Shown: piece after piece, positions 23,498-32,478 of the stretch
Position numbering within the stretch: position 1 is the stretch's first letter
How the letters are laid out: each line of letters starts with the position of its first letter
Source of the DNA: Corynebacterium mendelii
GTDB taxonomy: Bacteria; Actinomycetota; Actinomycetes; Mycobacteriales; Mycobacteriaceae
Length of the DNA stretch: 35,149 nucleotides
NCBI RefSeq assembly: GCF_017307055.1
Contig: NZ_JAFLEQ010000011.1
Location: 91,174-126,322, forward strand
Direction: 5' to 3'
Translations under genes and position numbers: made by a program
The notes under the pieces: generated by a model
What the model was told of the DNA's origin: nothing
Seen by the model: only the letters and a program-made list of their open reading frames with translations
The model's database searches: none

Positions 23498-24913
23498 ATG
23501 ACCGAGCAACACGCTTTCGCCGCTGATCTTCCCCCGGAAGAGCCGCCCTTCGATCCGGTATCCGCCCCGGCCGGGCGCTACCGTGCCGACCGCACCCCAC
23601 CGCACGATGTGGAAGCCGAAATGGGTGTGCTGGGGTCGATGATGCTGTCCCCGGGGGCGATCGTCGATATTGTCGGCACCCTGTCGGAGGATTCCTTCTA
23701 CCGGGTCAGCCACCAGCTGATCTACCGGGCGATTGTCGACTTATTCGCCAACAACAAGCAGGTTGATGCGGTGCTGGTGTCCAACCGGCTGCGCCGTAAC
23801 GGGGAACTGGAGCAGGTCGGCGGCCCGGCCTACCTGCACACCCTGGTCGAATCGGTGCCCACGTCAGCCAACGCCGTCTACTACGCCGAAATCGTCGCCG
23901 AGAAAGCTATTTTGCGGGGACTGGTCAATGCGGGCACCAAAGTGGTTCAGCTGGGCTATGAGGGGCTGGAAGGCGCCGAAATCGACGGGGTTCTCGACAG
24001 CGCCCAGCAGGCGGTGTTCGCCATCGGGCGAGGCAACAAGGAAGACGACTACCAGGTGCTGGGGGATTTGATCAACCCGGTCTGGGAAGAGCTTGATGCG
24101 TTGACCCGCTCCGACGGGATGGCCAACGGGGTATCGACCGGTTTCAAGGATCTGGACAAACTGGTCAACGGTTTGCACGGCGGCCAGATGATCATTGTCG
24201 CCGCCCGCCCCGGTGTCGGTAAATCCACCATCGCCATGGACTTCATGCGCTCGTGTTCGATCCGGCAGAACAAAGCCTCGATCCTGTTTTCGCTGGAAAT
24301 GAGCAAATCAGAGGTGGTGCAGCGGATCCTGGCGGCGGAAGCCAGCGTCAAGCTGGCCGATATGCGGTCCGGGCGGCTCACCGACGAGCACTGGGACAAG
24401 CTGGCCGAATCACTCAACCACCTGGAAGACGCGCCGCTGTATATCTCCGACAACGCCTCCATGACGATGATGGATGTGCGCGCCAAAGCCCGCCGCCTGG
24501 CGCAAAGCGTCGACCTGGGGCTGATTGTGCTGGACTACCTGCAGTTGATGTCGTCGGGTAAACGGGTCGAATCCCGCCAGCAGGAGGTCAGTGAGTTCTC
24601 CCGGCAGATGAAGCTTCTGGCCAAGGAACTTGATGTGCCGGTGGTTGCGATCTCCCAGCTCAACCGTGGCCCGGAATCCCGCACCGATAAAAAACCGCAG
24701 CTGGCTGACCTGCGTGAGTCCGGCTCCCTGGAGCAGGACGCCGACATGGTGTTTCTGCTCTACCGGCCGGACTCGCAAAACCCCAACGATGACCGGGCCG
24801 GGGAAGCCGATGTGATTGTCGCCAAACACCGTGGTGGACCGATCGGCACCGTCAACCTGGCCCACCAGATGCACTACAGCCGTTTCGTGGACATGGCCCG
24901 GGAACCGGAATAA
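23498..24913 (+). CDS. dnaB: Replicative DNA helicase
   Basis: Hexameric replicative helicase that unwinds DNA at the fork, 471 residues. The N-terminal domain that contacts primase starts at PPHDVEAEMGVLGSMML (about 34-50). The RecA-like motor domain has the P-loop ARPGVGKST (236-244), LFSLEMSK (263-270), the Walker B region IVLDYLQLM, and ISQLNRGPESR, LRESGSLEQDAD and KHRGGPIGTV. Start: ATG at 23498; a GTG two codons earlier is possible, and no strong ribosome site is seen for either. There is no intein, unlike several mycobacterial dnaB genes. It has its own promoter and lies downstream of DnaA-box cluster B. Confidence 0.97.
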   Translation: MTEQHAFAADLPPEEPPFDPVSAPAGRYRADRTPPHDVEAEMGVLGSMMLSPGAIVDIVGTLSEDSFYRVSHQLIYRAIVDLFANNKQVDAVLVSNRLRRNGELEQVGGPAYLHTLVESVPTSANAVYYAEIVAEKAILRGLVNAGTKVVQLGYEGLEGAEIDGVLDSAQQAVFAIGRGNKEDDYQVLGDLINPVWEELDALTRSDGMANGVSTGFKDLDKLVNGLHGGQMIIVAARPGVGKSTIAMDFMRSCSIRQNKASILFSLEMSKSEVVQRILAAEASVKLADMRSGRLTDEHWDKLAESLNHLEDAPLYISDNASMTMMDVRAKARRLAQSVDLGLIVLDYLQLMSSGKRVESRQQEVSEFSRQMKLLAKELDVPVVAISQLNRGPESRTDKKPQLADLRESGSLEQDADMVFLLYRPDSQNPNDDRAGEADVIVAKHRGGPIGTVNLAHQMHYSRFVDMAREPE

Positions 24914-24940
24914 CCCAAACCCGCCCCGCTGCGCCACTGC

Positions 24941-24980
24941 ACGCGCCCCCTGCACACAGATTGTCCGGCAGGGGGCGCGT
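24941..24980. terminator. Terminator between dnaB and copA (convergent genes)
   Basis: Perfect 13-bp stem (acgcgccccctgc 24941-24953 with gcagggggcgcgt 24968-24980), 14-base loop, 30 bp after the dnaB stop; a GT-rich stretch (tgtgtgtctgttgtgcgtg) follows. It can serve both converging genes. Confidence 0.7.
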
Positions 24981-25037
24981 TGTGTGTCTGTTGTGCGTGT
25001 GTGTTTAGCGTGTGTGCTGTGGTGGGCGGGAGGCTTT

Positions 25038-27386
25038 TTACGCGGGACTGAGCGGGGAGAATTTTTTCAGCCGCAGCGAGTTGGTGACCACAAACACCGA
25101 GGAGAAGGCCATGGCCGCCCCGGCGAGCATCGGGTTGAGAAGCCCCATGGCCGCCACCGGAATGAGCACCACATTGTAGGCGAAAGCCCACACCAGGTTG
25201 CCCCTGATTGTCCGGAAGGTGGCCCGCGCCAGCCGCACCGCATCGGCGGCGCCGAGCACACTGTTTTTCATGATGGTGATGTCACTGGCGGCGATGGCCA
25301 CATCGGTTCCCGCCCCCATGGCAAGACCCAGATCGGCCTGCGCCAGGGCGGCCGCATCATTGACCCCGTCGCCCGCCACGGCAACAACCGAGCCATTTTT
25401 CTGCAGGCGTGCCACTTCGTCGAGTTTGCCCCGCGGGCTGGCGCCGGCCACCACACAATCGGGGTCGATACCGGTGTCGGCGGCTACCGCCGCGGCCGCG
25501 GCGGCATTGTCACCGGTGACCATCACCGGCCGGATACCCAGGGCACGCAGTGCCTCGATTGCCTGCCGGGAGGTGGGTTTGACGGTGTCACTGACCGCGA
25601 TCACCGCCACCGGTTGTCCGTCGACGGAAACCGCCACAGTGGTCGCCCCGTGGGCCAGGGCCTGTTCGTGTGCTTCCGCCAACACTCCGGTTATATCCCC
25701 ACCGGCCCGGCCGACGGCGATCCTGTGCCCGCCGATGGATCCGCTGACCCCCACACCGGCCGTGGAGCTGAAATCATCGACCAGGCTGTGCCAGTCGGCT
25801 TCGGCTGTGCCGGCCAGTGCCGCGGTCAGCCCGTCGGCCGGGAACCCGGTATCGGCGGCAGCGGCGGGCGGGTGGGAGTGGGCGAACGTGGTGACCGCCC
25901 GGGCGATGGGGTGTTCCGAACCGTGCTCGACCGCCGCGGCCAGTGCCGCGGTGGTGGCCGCATCCCAGCCGGGGGCGGTGGTGATGTCGGTGACCCGCAT
26001 GCAACCGGTTGTCAGGGTGCCTGTTTTGTCCAGCACCATGGTGTCGATTCCCCGGGAGGCCTCCACTGCCTCCGGGCCGGTGATCAACAGCCCCAGCTGC
26101 GCGCCGCGGCCGGTGCCGACCAGCAGCGCGGTGGGGGTGGCAAGACCCAGGGCACACGGGCAGGCCACCACAACCACTGCGACCGCGGCGGAAAAAGCAC
26201 TGGCCACCGCAGCTCCGGCGGCCAGCTGGCCGATGAGGGTGAGGACACTGACTGCCAGCACCACCGGCACGAAGACGGCCGATATTTTGTCGACCAGTTT
26301 CTGCACCGGGGCTTTGGCCGCCTGGGCGTTGGCGACCATCTCGGTGATGGCCGCCAGGGTGGTGTCCGCGCCGGTGCGGGTGACTTCGACGATCAGTCGC
26401 CCGGAGGTATTGACCGTCGCCCCGGTGACGGCGTCACCGACGGTGACTTCCACCGGAACTGATTCACCGGTGAGCATTGATTCGTCGACCGCCGACGAGC
26501 CGTGCACCACGGTGCCGTCGAGCGGTATTTTTCCGCCCGGGCGCACCAGCACCGTATCGCCGACAACCAGGGTATCGACATCGACGAGCTGTTCTTTGCC
26601 GTCGGTGATCAGTGAGGCCTGGGTGGCCCCCAGACGGGCCAGTTCACTGATCGCTTCGGCGGAGGATGCCCTGGCTTTCGCCTCCAGGTATTTTCCGCAC
26701 AGCAAAAACACCACCACCATGGCGGCGGTGTCGAGGTAAATCTCCGACAGTGCGGCGTGCCCGGCGTGCCCGGTGAAATGGAATCCCATCCGCATGGTTT
26801 TCTCGCCGGCCCCGCCGAAAAACAGGGCAATGACAGACCAGCCGAAAGCGGCCGTGGTTCCCACACTGACCAGGGTGTCCATGGTGAACGTCAGGCTGGG
26901 CAGGTTTGTTACCGCGGTGCGGTGGAAAGGCCAGCCGCCCCACAGCCACACCGGTCCGGCCAGCGCCAGACACAGCCACTGCCAGTGGTCGAACTGCAGT
27001 GGCGGAATCATCGACAGCGCCATCACCGGCAGCCCCAGTGCCATGCTCACCCACAGCCGGTGGCCCAGTTCCCGCTGGTGTTTCCGGCGGGCGGTGCCGA
27101 TGGGGTCATTGTCACAACTGGCCGGGCTGTCGGACGGGGTGTCCCCGGGGGCGCCGAGCACGAAACCGCCGTAGCCCATTTTTTCCACCAGATCGGTGAA
27201 ATCACTGCTGGTGTAGCGCTGCGGATCGAAGGTGATGCGGGCTTGTTCGGTGGCGAAGTTGACGGTGGCGTCCACCCCGTCGAGACGGTTGAGTTTTTTC
27301 TCGATGCGCCCCGAACAAGCGGTGCACGACATTCCGGTGATACCCAGCTCCACGTGGTCGGTGGTTGCCGCGGCGGGGGTTGTCAT
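25038..27386 (-). CDS. copA: Copper-exporting P1B-type ATPase
   Basis: Membrane pump of 782 residues that exports Cu(I) with ATP. One N-terminal metal-binding domain with GMSCTAC (C21, C24); TGES 306-309; the transmembrane metal site CPC 409-411; phosphorylation motif DKTGT 453-457; SEHP 490-493; TGDN 624-627; GDGVND 682-687. The last helices hold YN (737-738) and [12 protein letters not shown] (759-770), residues expected for Cu(I) specificity. Start: ATG at 27386 ([15 protein letters not shown]); an upstream extension in frame is not conserved-looking. Encoded after copZ on the same strand with a strong hairpin between them. No CsoR-type regulator gene is in the window. Confidence 0.95.
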   Translation of the reverse strand: MTTPAAATTDHVELGITGMSCTACSGRIEKKLNRLDGVDATVNFATEQARITFDPQRYTSSDFTDLVEKMGYGGFVLGAPGDTPSDSPASCDNDPIGTARRKHQRELGHRLWVSMALGLPVMALSMIPPLQFDHWQWLCLALAGPVWLWGGWPFHRTAVTNLPSLTFTMDTLVSVGTTAAFGWSVIALFFGGAGEKTMRMGFHFTGHAGHAALSEIYLDTAAMVVVFLLCGKYLEAKARASSAEAISELARLGATQASLITDGKEQLVDVDTLVVGDTVLVRPGGKIPLDGTVVHGSSAVDESMLTGESVPVEVTVGDAVTGATVNTSGRLIVEVTRTGADTTLAAITEMVANAQAAKAPVQKLVDKISAVFVPVVLAVSVLTLIGQLAAGAAVASAFSAAVAVVVVACPCALGLATPTALLVGTGRGAQLGLLITGPEAVEASRGIDTMVLDKTGTLTTGCMRVTDITTAPGWDAATTAALAAAVEHGSEHPIARAVTTFAHSHPPAAAADTGFPADGLTAALAGTAEADWHSLVDDFSSTAGVGVSGSIGGHRIAVGRAGGDITGVLAEAHEQALAHGATTVAVSVDGQPVAVIAVSDTVKPTSRQAIEALRALGIRPVMVTGDNAAAAAAVAADTGIDPDCVVAGASPRGKLDEVARLQKNGSVVAVAGDGVNDAAALAQADLGLAMGAGTDVAIAASDITIMKNSVLGAADAVRLARATFRTIRGNLVWAFAYNVVLIPVAAMGLLNPMLAGAAMAFSSVFVVTNSLRLKKFSPLSPA

Positions 27387-27442
27387 TTTCTTTGAAGGTC
27401 CACTCTTTTTTCGGGCAATCTGGTACGGCGGGCTCCCATCCG

Positions 27443-27497
27443 GCGGCACCGCTTTCCCCGCGTCAGCCGTATGCCCCGGGCGGGGAAGCGGTGCCGC
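27443..27497 (-). promoter_or_regulatory. Intercistronic hairpin between copZ and copA
   Basis: gcggcaccgctttccccgc (27443-27461) pairs with gcggggaagcggtgccgc (27480-27497): 18 base pairs with one bulged base and an 18-base loop. No T-run follows on the minus strand. Probably partial termination or an mRNA-stability element that keeps copZ above copA. Confidence 0.6.
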
Positions 27498-27525
27498 GGG
27501 AAGAAAAGTGAGCCGGTGGGAAAAC

Positions 27526-27732
27526 CTAACTCACGGTGGCGGTGAAACCGGCCTCGTCGACAGCGGCGATCACGGCGTCATCGGTGAAACCCTCACCGGT
27601 GACCGTTGCGGTGCCGGCTGTCAGATCAACCTCGACGCCGGTGACGCCGGGGACTTTGCCCACCTCTTGCGTCACCGCGCTCACACAGTGTCCGCAGGTC
27701 ATGCCATCCACGCTGTAGACAGTTGTACCCAT
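27526..27732 (-). CDS. copZ: Copper chaperone CopZ
   Basis: 68-residue cytosolic heavy-metal-associated domain protein that would carry Cu(I) to CopA. The metal site GMTCGHC places the two cysteines at 13 and 16; the ferredoxin-like pattern continues with [13 protein letters not shown] and [20 protein letters not shown]. Start: ATG at 27732, with GGAAAAG upstream; the longer frame is unlike the family. It is upstream of copA on the same strand, separated by 139 bp containing a strong hairpin. Confidence 0.93.
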   Translation of the reverse strand: MGTTVYSVDGMTCGHCVSAVTQEVGKVPGVTGVEVDLTAGTATVTGEGFTDDAVIAAVDEAGFTATVS

Positions 27733-28130
27733 GATCTTTTCCAACCGGGCCTTTCTTTTCTCTGATCTTTTTGCCTGACGGTAAAAAACACTGCCGGGCA
27801 TCCGCCCGGGTGCTGGTGCGGCGCCCGCTTGCCGGGACACCATCCACTGCAACGCCACCCGGTGGCGGATTCATTCCCCGCCGCGGCCAAGGGAATGTCT
27901 GCTGCGCCCGCGGCGTTGCAAGGGGGTGCACACCGGCAATGCCGGGCAACAGGCCGCCGGAACCGGTGGTGCTGATCCGGTGGTGACCCGTATCCTCGGT
28001 GCCCCTGCCGGGGACTGTGCGGACACTGCGCGATCCCCAACATGCATATCGGCACCGCCGGGGCAGCAGCAGACGCCGCCGGGGCAGCCGGTACACAGCC
28101 AACAACTATTTTTTCCAAGGAGACCTACCA
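27733..28130. other. 398-bp divergent region copZ / thioredoxin with nested dyads
   Basis: No gene supported. Contains nested inverted repeats: tgcaacgcc 27848-27856 with ggcgttgca 27912-27920; inside these cattccc 27872-27878 with gggaatg 27891-27897, and ccacc-C-ggtgg at 27855-27865. It must hold the promoters of copZ and trx. A direct repeat cgccggggcagc lies near 28060-28090. No clear copper-repressor operator was recognised. Confidence 0.5.
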
Positions 28131-28514
28131 ATGGCAACCATTGAATTGAATGCATCCAACTTCCAGGACACCGTTACCGCGGAGGGAATTACCCTGGTCG
28201 ACTGCTGGGCTGCCTGGTGCGGGCCGTGCCGTCGTTTCGGGCCGATTTTCGAGGAAGTCTCTGAAGCCTATGACGATGTGACCTTCGGCAAGCTGGATAC
28301 CGAACACAACCAGGAGATCGCCGCCGCACTGGATATCTCTTCCATCCCCACGGTGATGATTTTCCGCGACGGGGTGATGGTCTACCGCTCCTCGGGGGCG
28401 ATGGACAAACGCAATCTCTCCCACCTGGTTGACGAGACCAAGAAACTGGACATGGATCAGGTGCGCCGCGACATCGACCGGCAGGCCGAGCCGAAAAAAA
28501 CCAAGCGTTTCTAA
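28131..28514 (+). CDS. trxA: Thioredoxin
   Basis: 127-residue cytosolic thioredoxin with the active site WCGPC in CWAAWCGPCRR (about residues 24-34) and the cis-proline loop SSIPTVMIFRDG. It reduces disulfides in proteins, using electrons from thioredoxin reductase. The C-terminus is about 15 residues longer than classical thioredoxin, with a charged helix (MDQVRRDIDRQAEPKKTKRF). Start: ATG at 28131, with AAGGAG eight bases upstream. It ends in a strong terminator shared with the converging NYN gene. Confidence 0.94.
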   Translation: MATIELNASNFQDTVTAEGITLVDCWAAWCGPCRRFGPIFEEVSEAYDDVTFGKLDTEHNQEIAAALDISSIPTVMIFRDGVMVYRSSGAMDKRNLSHLVDETKKLDMDQVRRDIDRQAEPKKTKRF

Positions 28515-28550
28515 AGTGGGCACCCCACCTTTGCTGAACCTGTAGGGGAA

Positions 28551-28605
28551 AAACACACATCCGGCCCCCACCGTTTATTTTTCGGCGGGGGCCGGATGTG
28601 TTGTA
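28551..28605. terminator. Bidirectional terminator, thioredoxin / NYN protein
   Basis: A 15-bp perfect stem (acacatccggccccc 28555-28569 with 28587-28601), extended by three more pairs past one mismatch, with a T-rich loop. On the minus strand it is followed by TTTTTCCCC; on the plus strand by TGTATCG. It serves both converging genes. Confidence 0.88.
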
Positions 28606-28691
28606 TCGTTCCCGGGTTTAATTCACCCACCCCACCCCTGCCGGGATCAGCCGGATGCTGCCCCGGCACCCACAGGGCGGCGGGGGAGGGA

Positions 28692-30455
28692 TCAGTAGTC
28701 CCTCCGGTTGAGAAGAACCCCTCTGATGCCCTGGTGGAAGCCGTCGCGCAGTTCCACCCGCTGGGCGTCGGTGAGGGTGTATTCGTGAAGGCGTTCACAG
28801 GCGAACTGCAGCAGCGGCCGGTCCACCTCGTTGGGCAGTGATCCGCCGGACAGTTCATGCGCCCGATCCAGCTGCTCTTCAGTGGCGGCATTGTCGTACC
28901 ACCAGATGGCGTACTGCTGGCCCACATCGTAGGGGGTCTGGAAGCCACCTGATCCCCACACCTCATTCGAGACCGGGACATAGCGGGAATTCAGCCGCCG
29001 TTTCGGGGCCATCATCGACGGCAGGGGAATGGTTTTTTTCGGCACATCCCCGGGGCTGGGTGAGCGTTGTCCGGCAGAAGCGCCCGCGGCCCCGTCGTCG
29101 GCCGCCGTGTTCTGTTCCGCCGCCCGGTCGGTGTCGTCGGCCGCGCTGCCGCTGTCGCTGTCGGTATCCGGCTGCCGGACCTCTTCCCCGGTGTCAGTCA
29201 TCTCACCGGAGATATCACCGGCTGTGTCTGCCGGGGTCTTGCTGTCCCGGTGGGCGTTGACAATGGCCCGCTGCCGGGCGTCTTCTTCGGAGGGAAGATC
29301 CTCGCCGGGGTGTTGCCGTACCCCGGCATTGGTGGCCGGGGTGGCTGCCGAGGCACTGTCGGGTGCCGGCTCATCACCGGTGGCATCCCGTGCGGCCAGC
29401 GGGGGAGTGGGCACACTGTGCCGGTCAACCGAATGACCGCCATCGGCCCGGGTGGCAGCATCACCGGTGAAGGCGCACTGGCCGCTGTCCGGGGCTGGTT
29501 CAACCGCGGCACAGTCAGCTGCCGCCTGCTGGTCCGGCCGGTCCGCAGCATCGCCGGTGCTGCCGGCATCCGCTTCCGGCTGCCCCGGGTCCGCAGCCGG
29601 TTGGTTCCGGTCACCCTCGCCCGCCGCCTGCTCATCAGCCGCCGGCCGGCTGTCGGTGTCCGGGGTGGTTTCCCCGCAGCCGTCGTCGGTCCGGACCCCG
29701 GAGTCATCTGTCCGGGATTCGGTGTCATCTGTCCGGGATTCGGTGTCTGGTGGGGTGTCGGTTGACTGGCTGTCGGGGACGGGCGGTGCCGCCGGTGCCG
29801 TCTGGTGCGGACCATGCGGGCCGACAGTGGGAACTTTGGTGGGTCCTTTGTCTTCCGGTGGTTCAACATCACCGACCGGTTTACCCCTGACCACCGGCGG
29901 CAGCGGACCCTCCAGGACCTGCAGCTGCATGCAGTCGGCGAAATCCTCCCGCGGATCCAGAATCGTGGTGGAATCGCAGGCGTGCCGCAGCGCCGAACTC
30001 ATCGAATCCCAGCCGAAGCCGTACAAATGGACCCGTACCCCGGCGGCGGTGGCCTCTTTGACACCGGGAAGCATGTCGGCATCCCCGGAGACCAGCACAA
30101 TATCGCTGCACTGGCCGCGCAAACCGGCGATGACCATATCGGCGACCAGACGCGTGTCGACCGCTTTCTGGGTGCGGCGTTCGCCCCATTCGATCAGCTG
30201 CCCGGCACGCAACTGAACACCGTCACAGGTGCGCAGGGCACGCTGGTAACGGTGCGGTCCGGAATCGGGGATTCCGTCGTACCACATCTGGCGTTGAATG
30301 GGCTGGCCCAACTGGGACTGGACCATGCCCCCTAAAACATTGACTACCTCCGGAAGATCGATTTCTAACTGTGCCCGGGCACCTGTTTCCCACGAGTTGT
30401 AAAAGCTCGCGAGCAAATAGGACGTATCCACGAACACTTGTGTGCGTTCAAGCAT
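28692..30455 (-). CDS. NYN (PIN-like) domain protein with disordered acidic middle
   Basis: 587 residues. N-terminal NYN domain, about 1-170, a PIN-fold nuclease type: D10 in VFVDTSY, D100 and D106 in AVDTRLVAD, and D125/D127 in VSGDADM are the expected metal ligands, so RNA cleavage is plausible. Residues about 195-455 are Asp/Thr/Ala/Pro-rich and surely disordered, with short repeats (DTESRTD). The last about 130 residues (from MMAPKRRLNSRYVPVSNEVW) form a second ordered, helical domain of unknown kind, TEEQLDRAHELSGG included. Start: ATG at 30455 (MLERTQVF), with GGAG close upstream; a longer frame to 30890 is Arg/Pro/His-rich and not real. Target RNA and partners unknown. Confidence 0.85.
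   Translation of the reverse strand: MLERTQVFVDTSYLLASFYNSWETGARAQLEIDLPEVVNVLGGMVQSQLGQPIQRQMWYDGIPDSGPHRYQRALRTCDGVQLRAGQLIEWGERRTQKAVDTRLVADMVIAGLRGQCSDIVLVSGDADMLPGVKEATAAGVRVHLYGFGWDSMSSALRHACDSTTILDPREDFADCMQLQVLEGPLPPVVRGKPVGDVEPPEDKGPTKVPTVGPHGPHQTAPAAPPVPDSQSTDTPPDTESRTDDTESRTDDSGVRTDDGCGETTPDTDSRPAADEQAAGEGDRNQPAADPGQPEADAGSTGDAADRPDQQAAADCAAVEPAPDSGQCAFTGDAATRADGGHSVDRHSVPTPPLAARDATGDEPAPDSASAATPATNAGVRQHPGEDLPSEEDARQRAIVNAHRDSKTPADTAGDISGEMTDTGEEVRQPDTDSDSGSAADDTDRAAEQNTAADDGAAGASAGQRSPSPGDVPKKTIPLPSMMAPKRRLNSRYVPVSNEVWGSGGFQTPYDVGQQYAIWWYDNAATEEQLDRAHELSGGSLPNEVDRPLLQFACERLHEYTLTDAQRVELRDGFHQGIRGVLLNRRDY
29703..29744 (-). repeat. 21-bp tandem repeat in the NYN gene
   Basis: Two identical 21-bp units (29703-29723 and 29724-29744), encoding DTESRTD twice in the disordered region. 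In frame, so copy number could vary between strains. Confidence 0.85.
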
Positions 30456-30945
30456 GTCTCCACTATTTCCATTCCTACGATTTAAGTAATGTGTTGTGCC
30501 TACCAGCATGCACCATGCACCCGCCTTCCGTCGATCTGGGCGACAATCGCTGCAGCTAAACCGGATTTCGTTTTTCCACGCCCCTCCTGATGCGCCCCGT
30601 GCCGTGGTGGCTGCGGCTACCCGCCCCGCCGCGCCGGGCCTGCCGTGGCGGCTGTGGCGGGTGATGGAGCGGGTGATTGATGGTGTGACTCCACCGGGGC
30701 GGGGACGGGAAAAACAGACGGTGCGGCATCGGGTTCCCGTCTGCCGGGGGTGGGCCGGGGGTGGCTGGTTGCTGTGGGGCGGGCAGTCGCCGGGGTGGTG
30801 GTGGGGTGCGTTTTTCCACTTGTGGTGTCGGCGTTGCCGCCGGGGCGGGGTGGCGGACAACAGGGAGCGGTATTGCGCGGGGAACCCCACGGGTCCTATG
30901 GTTGGTTACACAAGTAACTAACCCATCAACCGGTCAGGAGGAGAC
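30456..30945. other. 490-bp divergent region NYN / GntR
   Basis: No gene supported. It holds the promoter and operator of the GntR gene at its right end (30873-30923). The left 90 bp are relatively A+T-rich and probably contain the NYN promoter. The middle (30590-30860) is very G+C-rich with no recognisable element. Confidence 0.5.
30873..30923 (+). promoter_or_regulatory. Promoter and palindromic operator of the YtrA-type operon
   Basis: TTGCGC (30873-30878), 18 bp, TATGGT (30897-30902). Overlapping the -10 and start site is GGTTGGTTAC-ACAA-GTAACTAACC (30900-30923), a 10-bp dyad with one mismatch. The position suits autorepression by the GntR protein encoded 23 bp downstream. Confidence 0.65.
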
Positions 30946-31356
30946 ATGGACGATGCGCAGGGCCCGCTGTTTGAACAGATAGCCCGCCTGATCGTCGATG
31001 CGATCGTGGCCGGTTCCCTCAACCCCGGGGACCGTGCCCCCTCACAAAACGAATTGGCCCGGTTCCACAACGTCAATCCGGCCACCGCCCGAAAGGGCCT
31101 GAGCATCCTCGTCGAGCGCAATATTCTCCACAAGCGCCGCGGGCTGGGGATGTTCGTCACCGACGACGCCAAACAACTGATCCTCGCCGACCGCACCCGG
31201 GATTTCGCCGCCGACTATGTGGCGCCACTGGTCCGGGAGGCCCGGGCCTTGAATATCAGCGGCACCCACCTGCACGACCTCATCGACCAGGCACTGCTCG
31301 ACCAGGTGGACCGGGCGGATACGCCGTCCGGCCCGGATGCCCTGCCCGGCAGGTAG
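30946..31356 (+). CDS. GntR-family transcriptional regulator, YtrA subfamily
   Basis: 136 residues. The N-terminal winged helix runs from PLFEQIARLIVDAIVAGSLNPGDRAPSQNELARFHNVNPATARKGLSIL to GLGMFVTDDA (about 7-75). It is followed only by a short helical dimerisation part, as in YtrA regulators, rather than the large ligand domain of other GntR subfamilies. YtrA regulators normally sit first in an operon with ABC transporter genes and repress it, as here. Start: ATG at 30946 with AGGAGGA upstream. The palindrome over its promoter is the probable binding site. Confidence 0.92.
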   Translation: MDDAQGPLFEQIARLIVDAIVAGSLNPGDRAPSQNELARFHNVNPATARKGLSILVERNILHKRRGLGMFVTDDAKQLILADRTRDFAADYVAPLVREARALNISGTHLHDLIDQALLDQVDRADTPSGPDALPGR

Positions 31357-31426
31357 CGGTCACCCCGCCTGCGGGACGACAACAAACAACAAAGACATAC
31401 CGGTACCAGAAAAGAGGTAGCCCACC

Positions 31427-32344
31427 ATGACGTACTCTTCCCCCACCCCGGGCGACAGGGTCATCCACGCCGATCACGCCCGGCTGGCCTACGGAAAAAC
31501 CACTGTCGCCACCGATATCACCCTGGCGTTGACAACACCCGGCTGCCATCTGGTGGTAGGACCCAACGGCTCGGGCAAAACCACGCTTTTGCGGGCAATC
31601 GCCGGGCAGATACCCGTCGACGGCACCTTCACCGTGTCCGGGGACAAACCCTTCGACAACCAGCAGATTATGGACCAGTGCGTGCTCATGGGTGCCGATA
31701 TCGGTTTCCCGACGGCGTGGAAAGCACGCACGGTGCTGCGCATCGCCGCCGACCGGTGGTCCACCTTCGATACCTCCCGCGCCGATGAGCTGGTGGACAT
31801 CTTCGGGCTGGACACGGACAAAAACTACGGGGAATTGTCCCGCGGGCAGAAAACCGCCCTGCAGGTGGTTGTGGCTCTTGCCGCCCGGTGCCCGATCACC
31901 TGCCTGGATGAACCCTATCTGGGACTGGATATTGAACGCCGCGGGATTTTGTACCGGGAGCTGGCCGAAGAAATCGCCCACCATCCCCGCACCTTCATTA
32001 TCGCCACCCACGAACCCGCCGATGCCGCATCCATTACAGACACAGTCACGGTGCTGGATGAGAAAAAGATGCTGTTCTGCGCCACCGCCGAGCAGCTGGC
32101 CGACGATGTGGTCACGGTGGCCGGGCCGTCGAATGCCTGCGAAAAGCTCACCGCCGACTGCCCCGACCTGGTGCTGGCCACCACCACAACAACCGGCATG
32201 AGCCGGGTGATCATCGACCTGCGCGGGCAGGACGACATCGTTTTCTCCCGCCTGGCCGACAAAGCCGCCCAGTTGAAGCTGACAGCCGGGCCCACCGAAT
32301 TGGACACCACCATTGCCGCGTTAATCAGTAAAAACCGCGGCTGA
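31427..32344 (+). CDS. ABC transporter ATP-binding protein
   Basis: 305 residues. P-loop GPNGSGKTT from 45; signature LSRGQ 137-141 (variant of LSGGQ, common in this exporter class); Walker B CLDEP with D161/E162; switch H195 in ATHEP. The last about 80 residues after the ATPase domain are a small mixed domain, as in YtrB/BcrA-type exporter ATPases. Start: ATG at 31427, with AGAGGTAG upstream. It lies between the GntR gene and two membrane protein genes and would power a complex with them. Substrate unknown; exporters of this class often act on antibiotics, peptides or envelope components (family knowledge). Confidence 0.92.
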   Translation: MTYSSPTPGDRVIHADHARLAYGKTTVATDITLALTTPGCHLVVGPNGSGKTTLLRAIAGQIPVDGTFTVSGDKPFDNQQIMDQCVLMGADIGFPTAWKARTVLRIAADRWSTFDTSRADELVDIFGLDTDKNYGELSRGQKTALQVVVALAARCPITCLDEPYLGLDIERRGILYRELAEEIAHHPRTFIIATHEPADAASITDTVTVLDEKKMLFCATAEQLADDVVTVAGPSNACEKLTADCPDLVLATTTTTGMSRVIIDLRGQDDIVFSRLADKAAQLKLTAGPTELDTTIAALISKNRG

Positions 32345-32478
32345 CCCCCGAGTTTGACGCCACGGCGACACGCACGTGCGACAAGACCCAAAAAATGACA
32401 TACCCCGTCGGCTTGTCCGCGGCTTATTTAAAAAAAACTCCCGGCAGTGTCCCGCAGGCAAAGGAGAGTTGAGACACC

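Noticed and set aside
23498..24913. Intein in dnaB, as in some mycobacteria
   Set aside because: Helicase motifs are contiguous and the length is normal.
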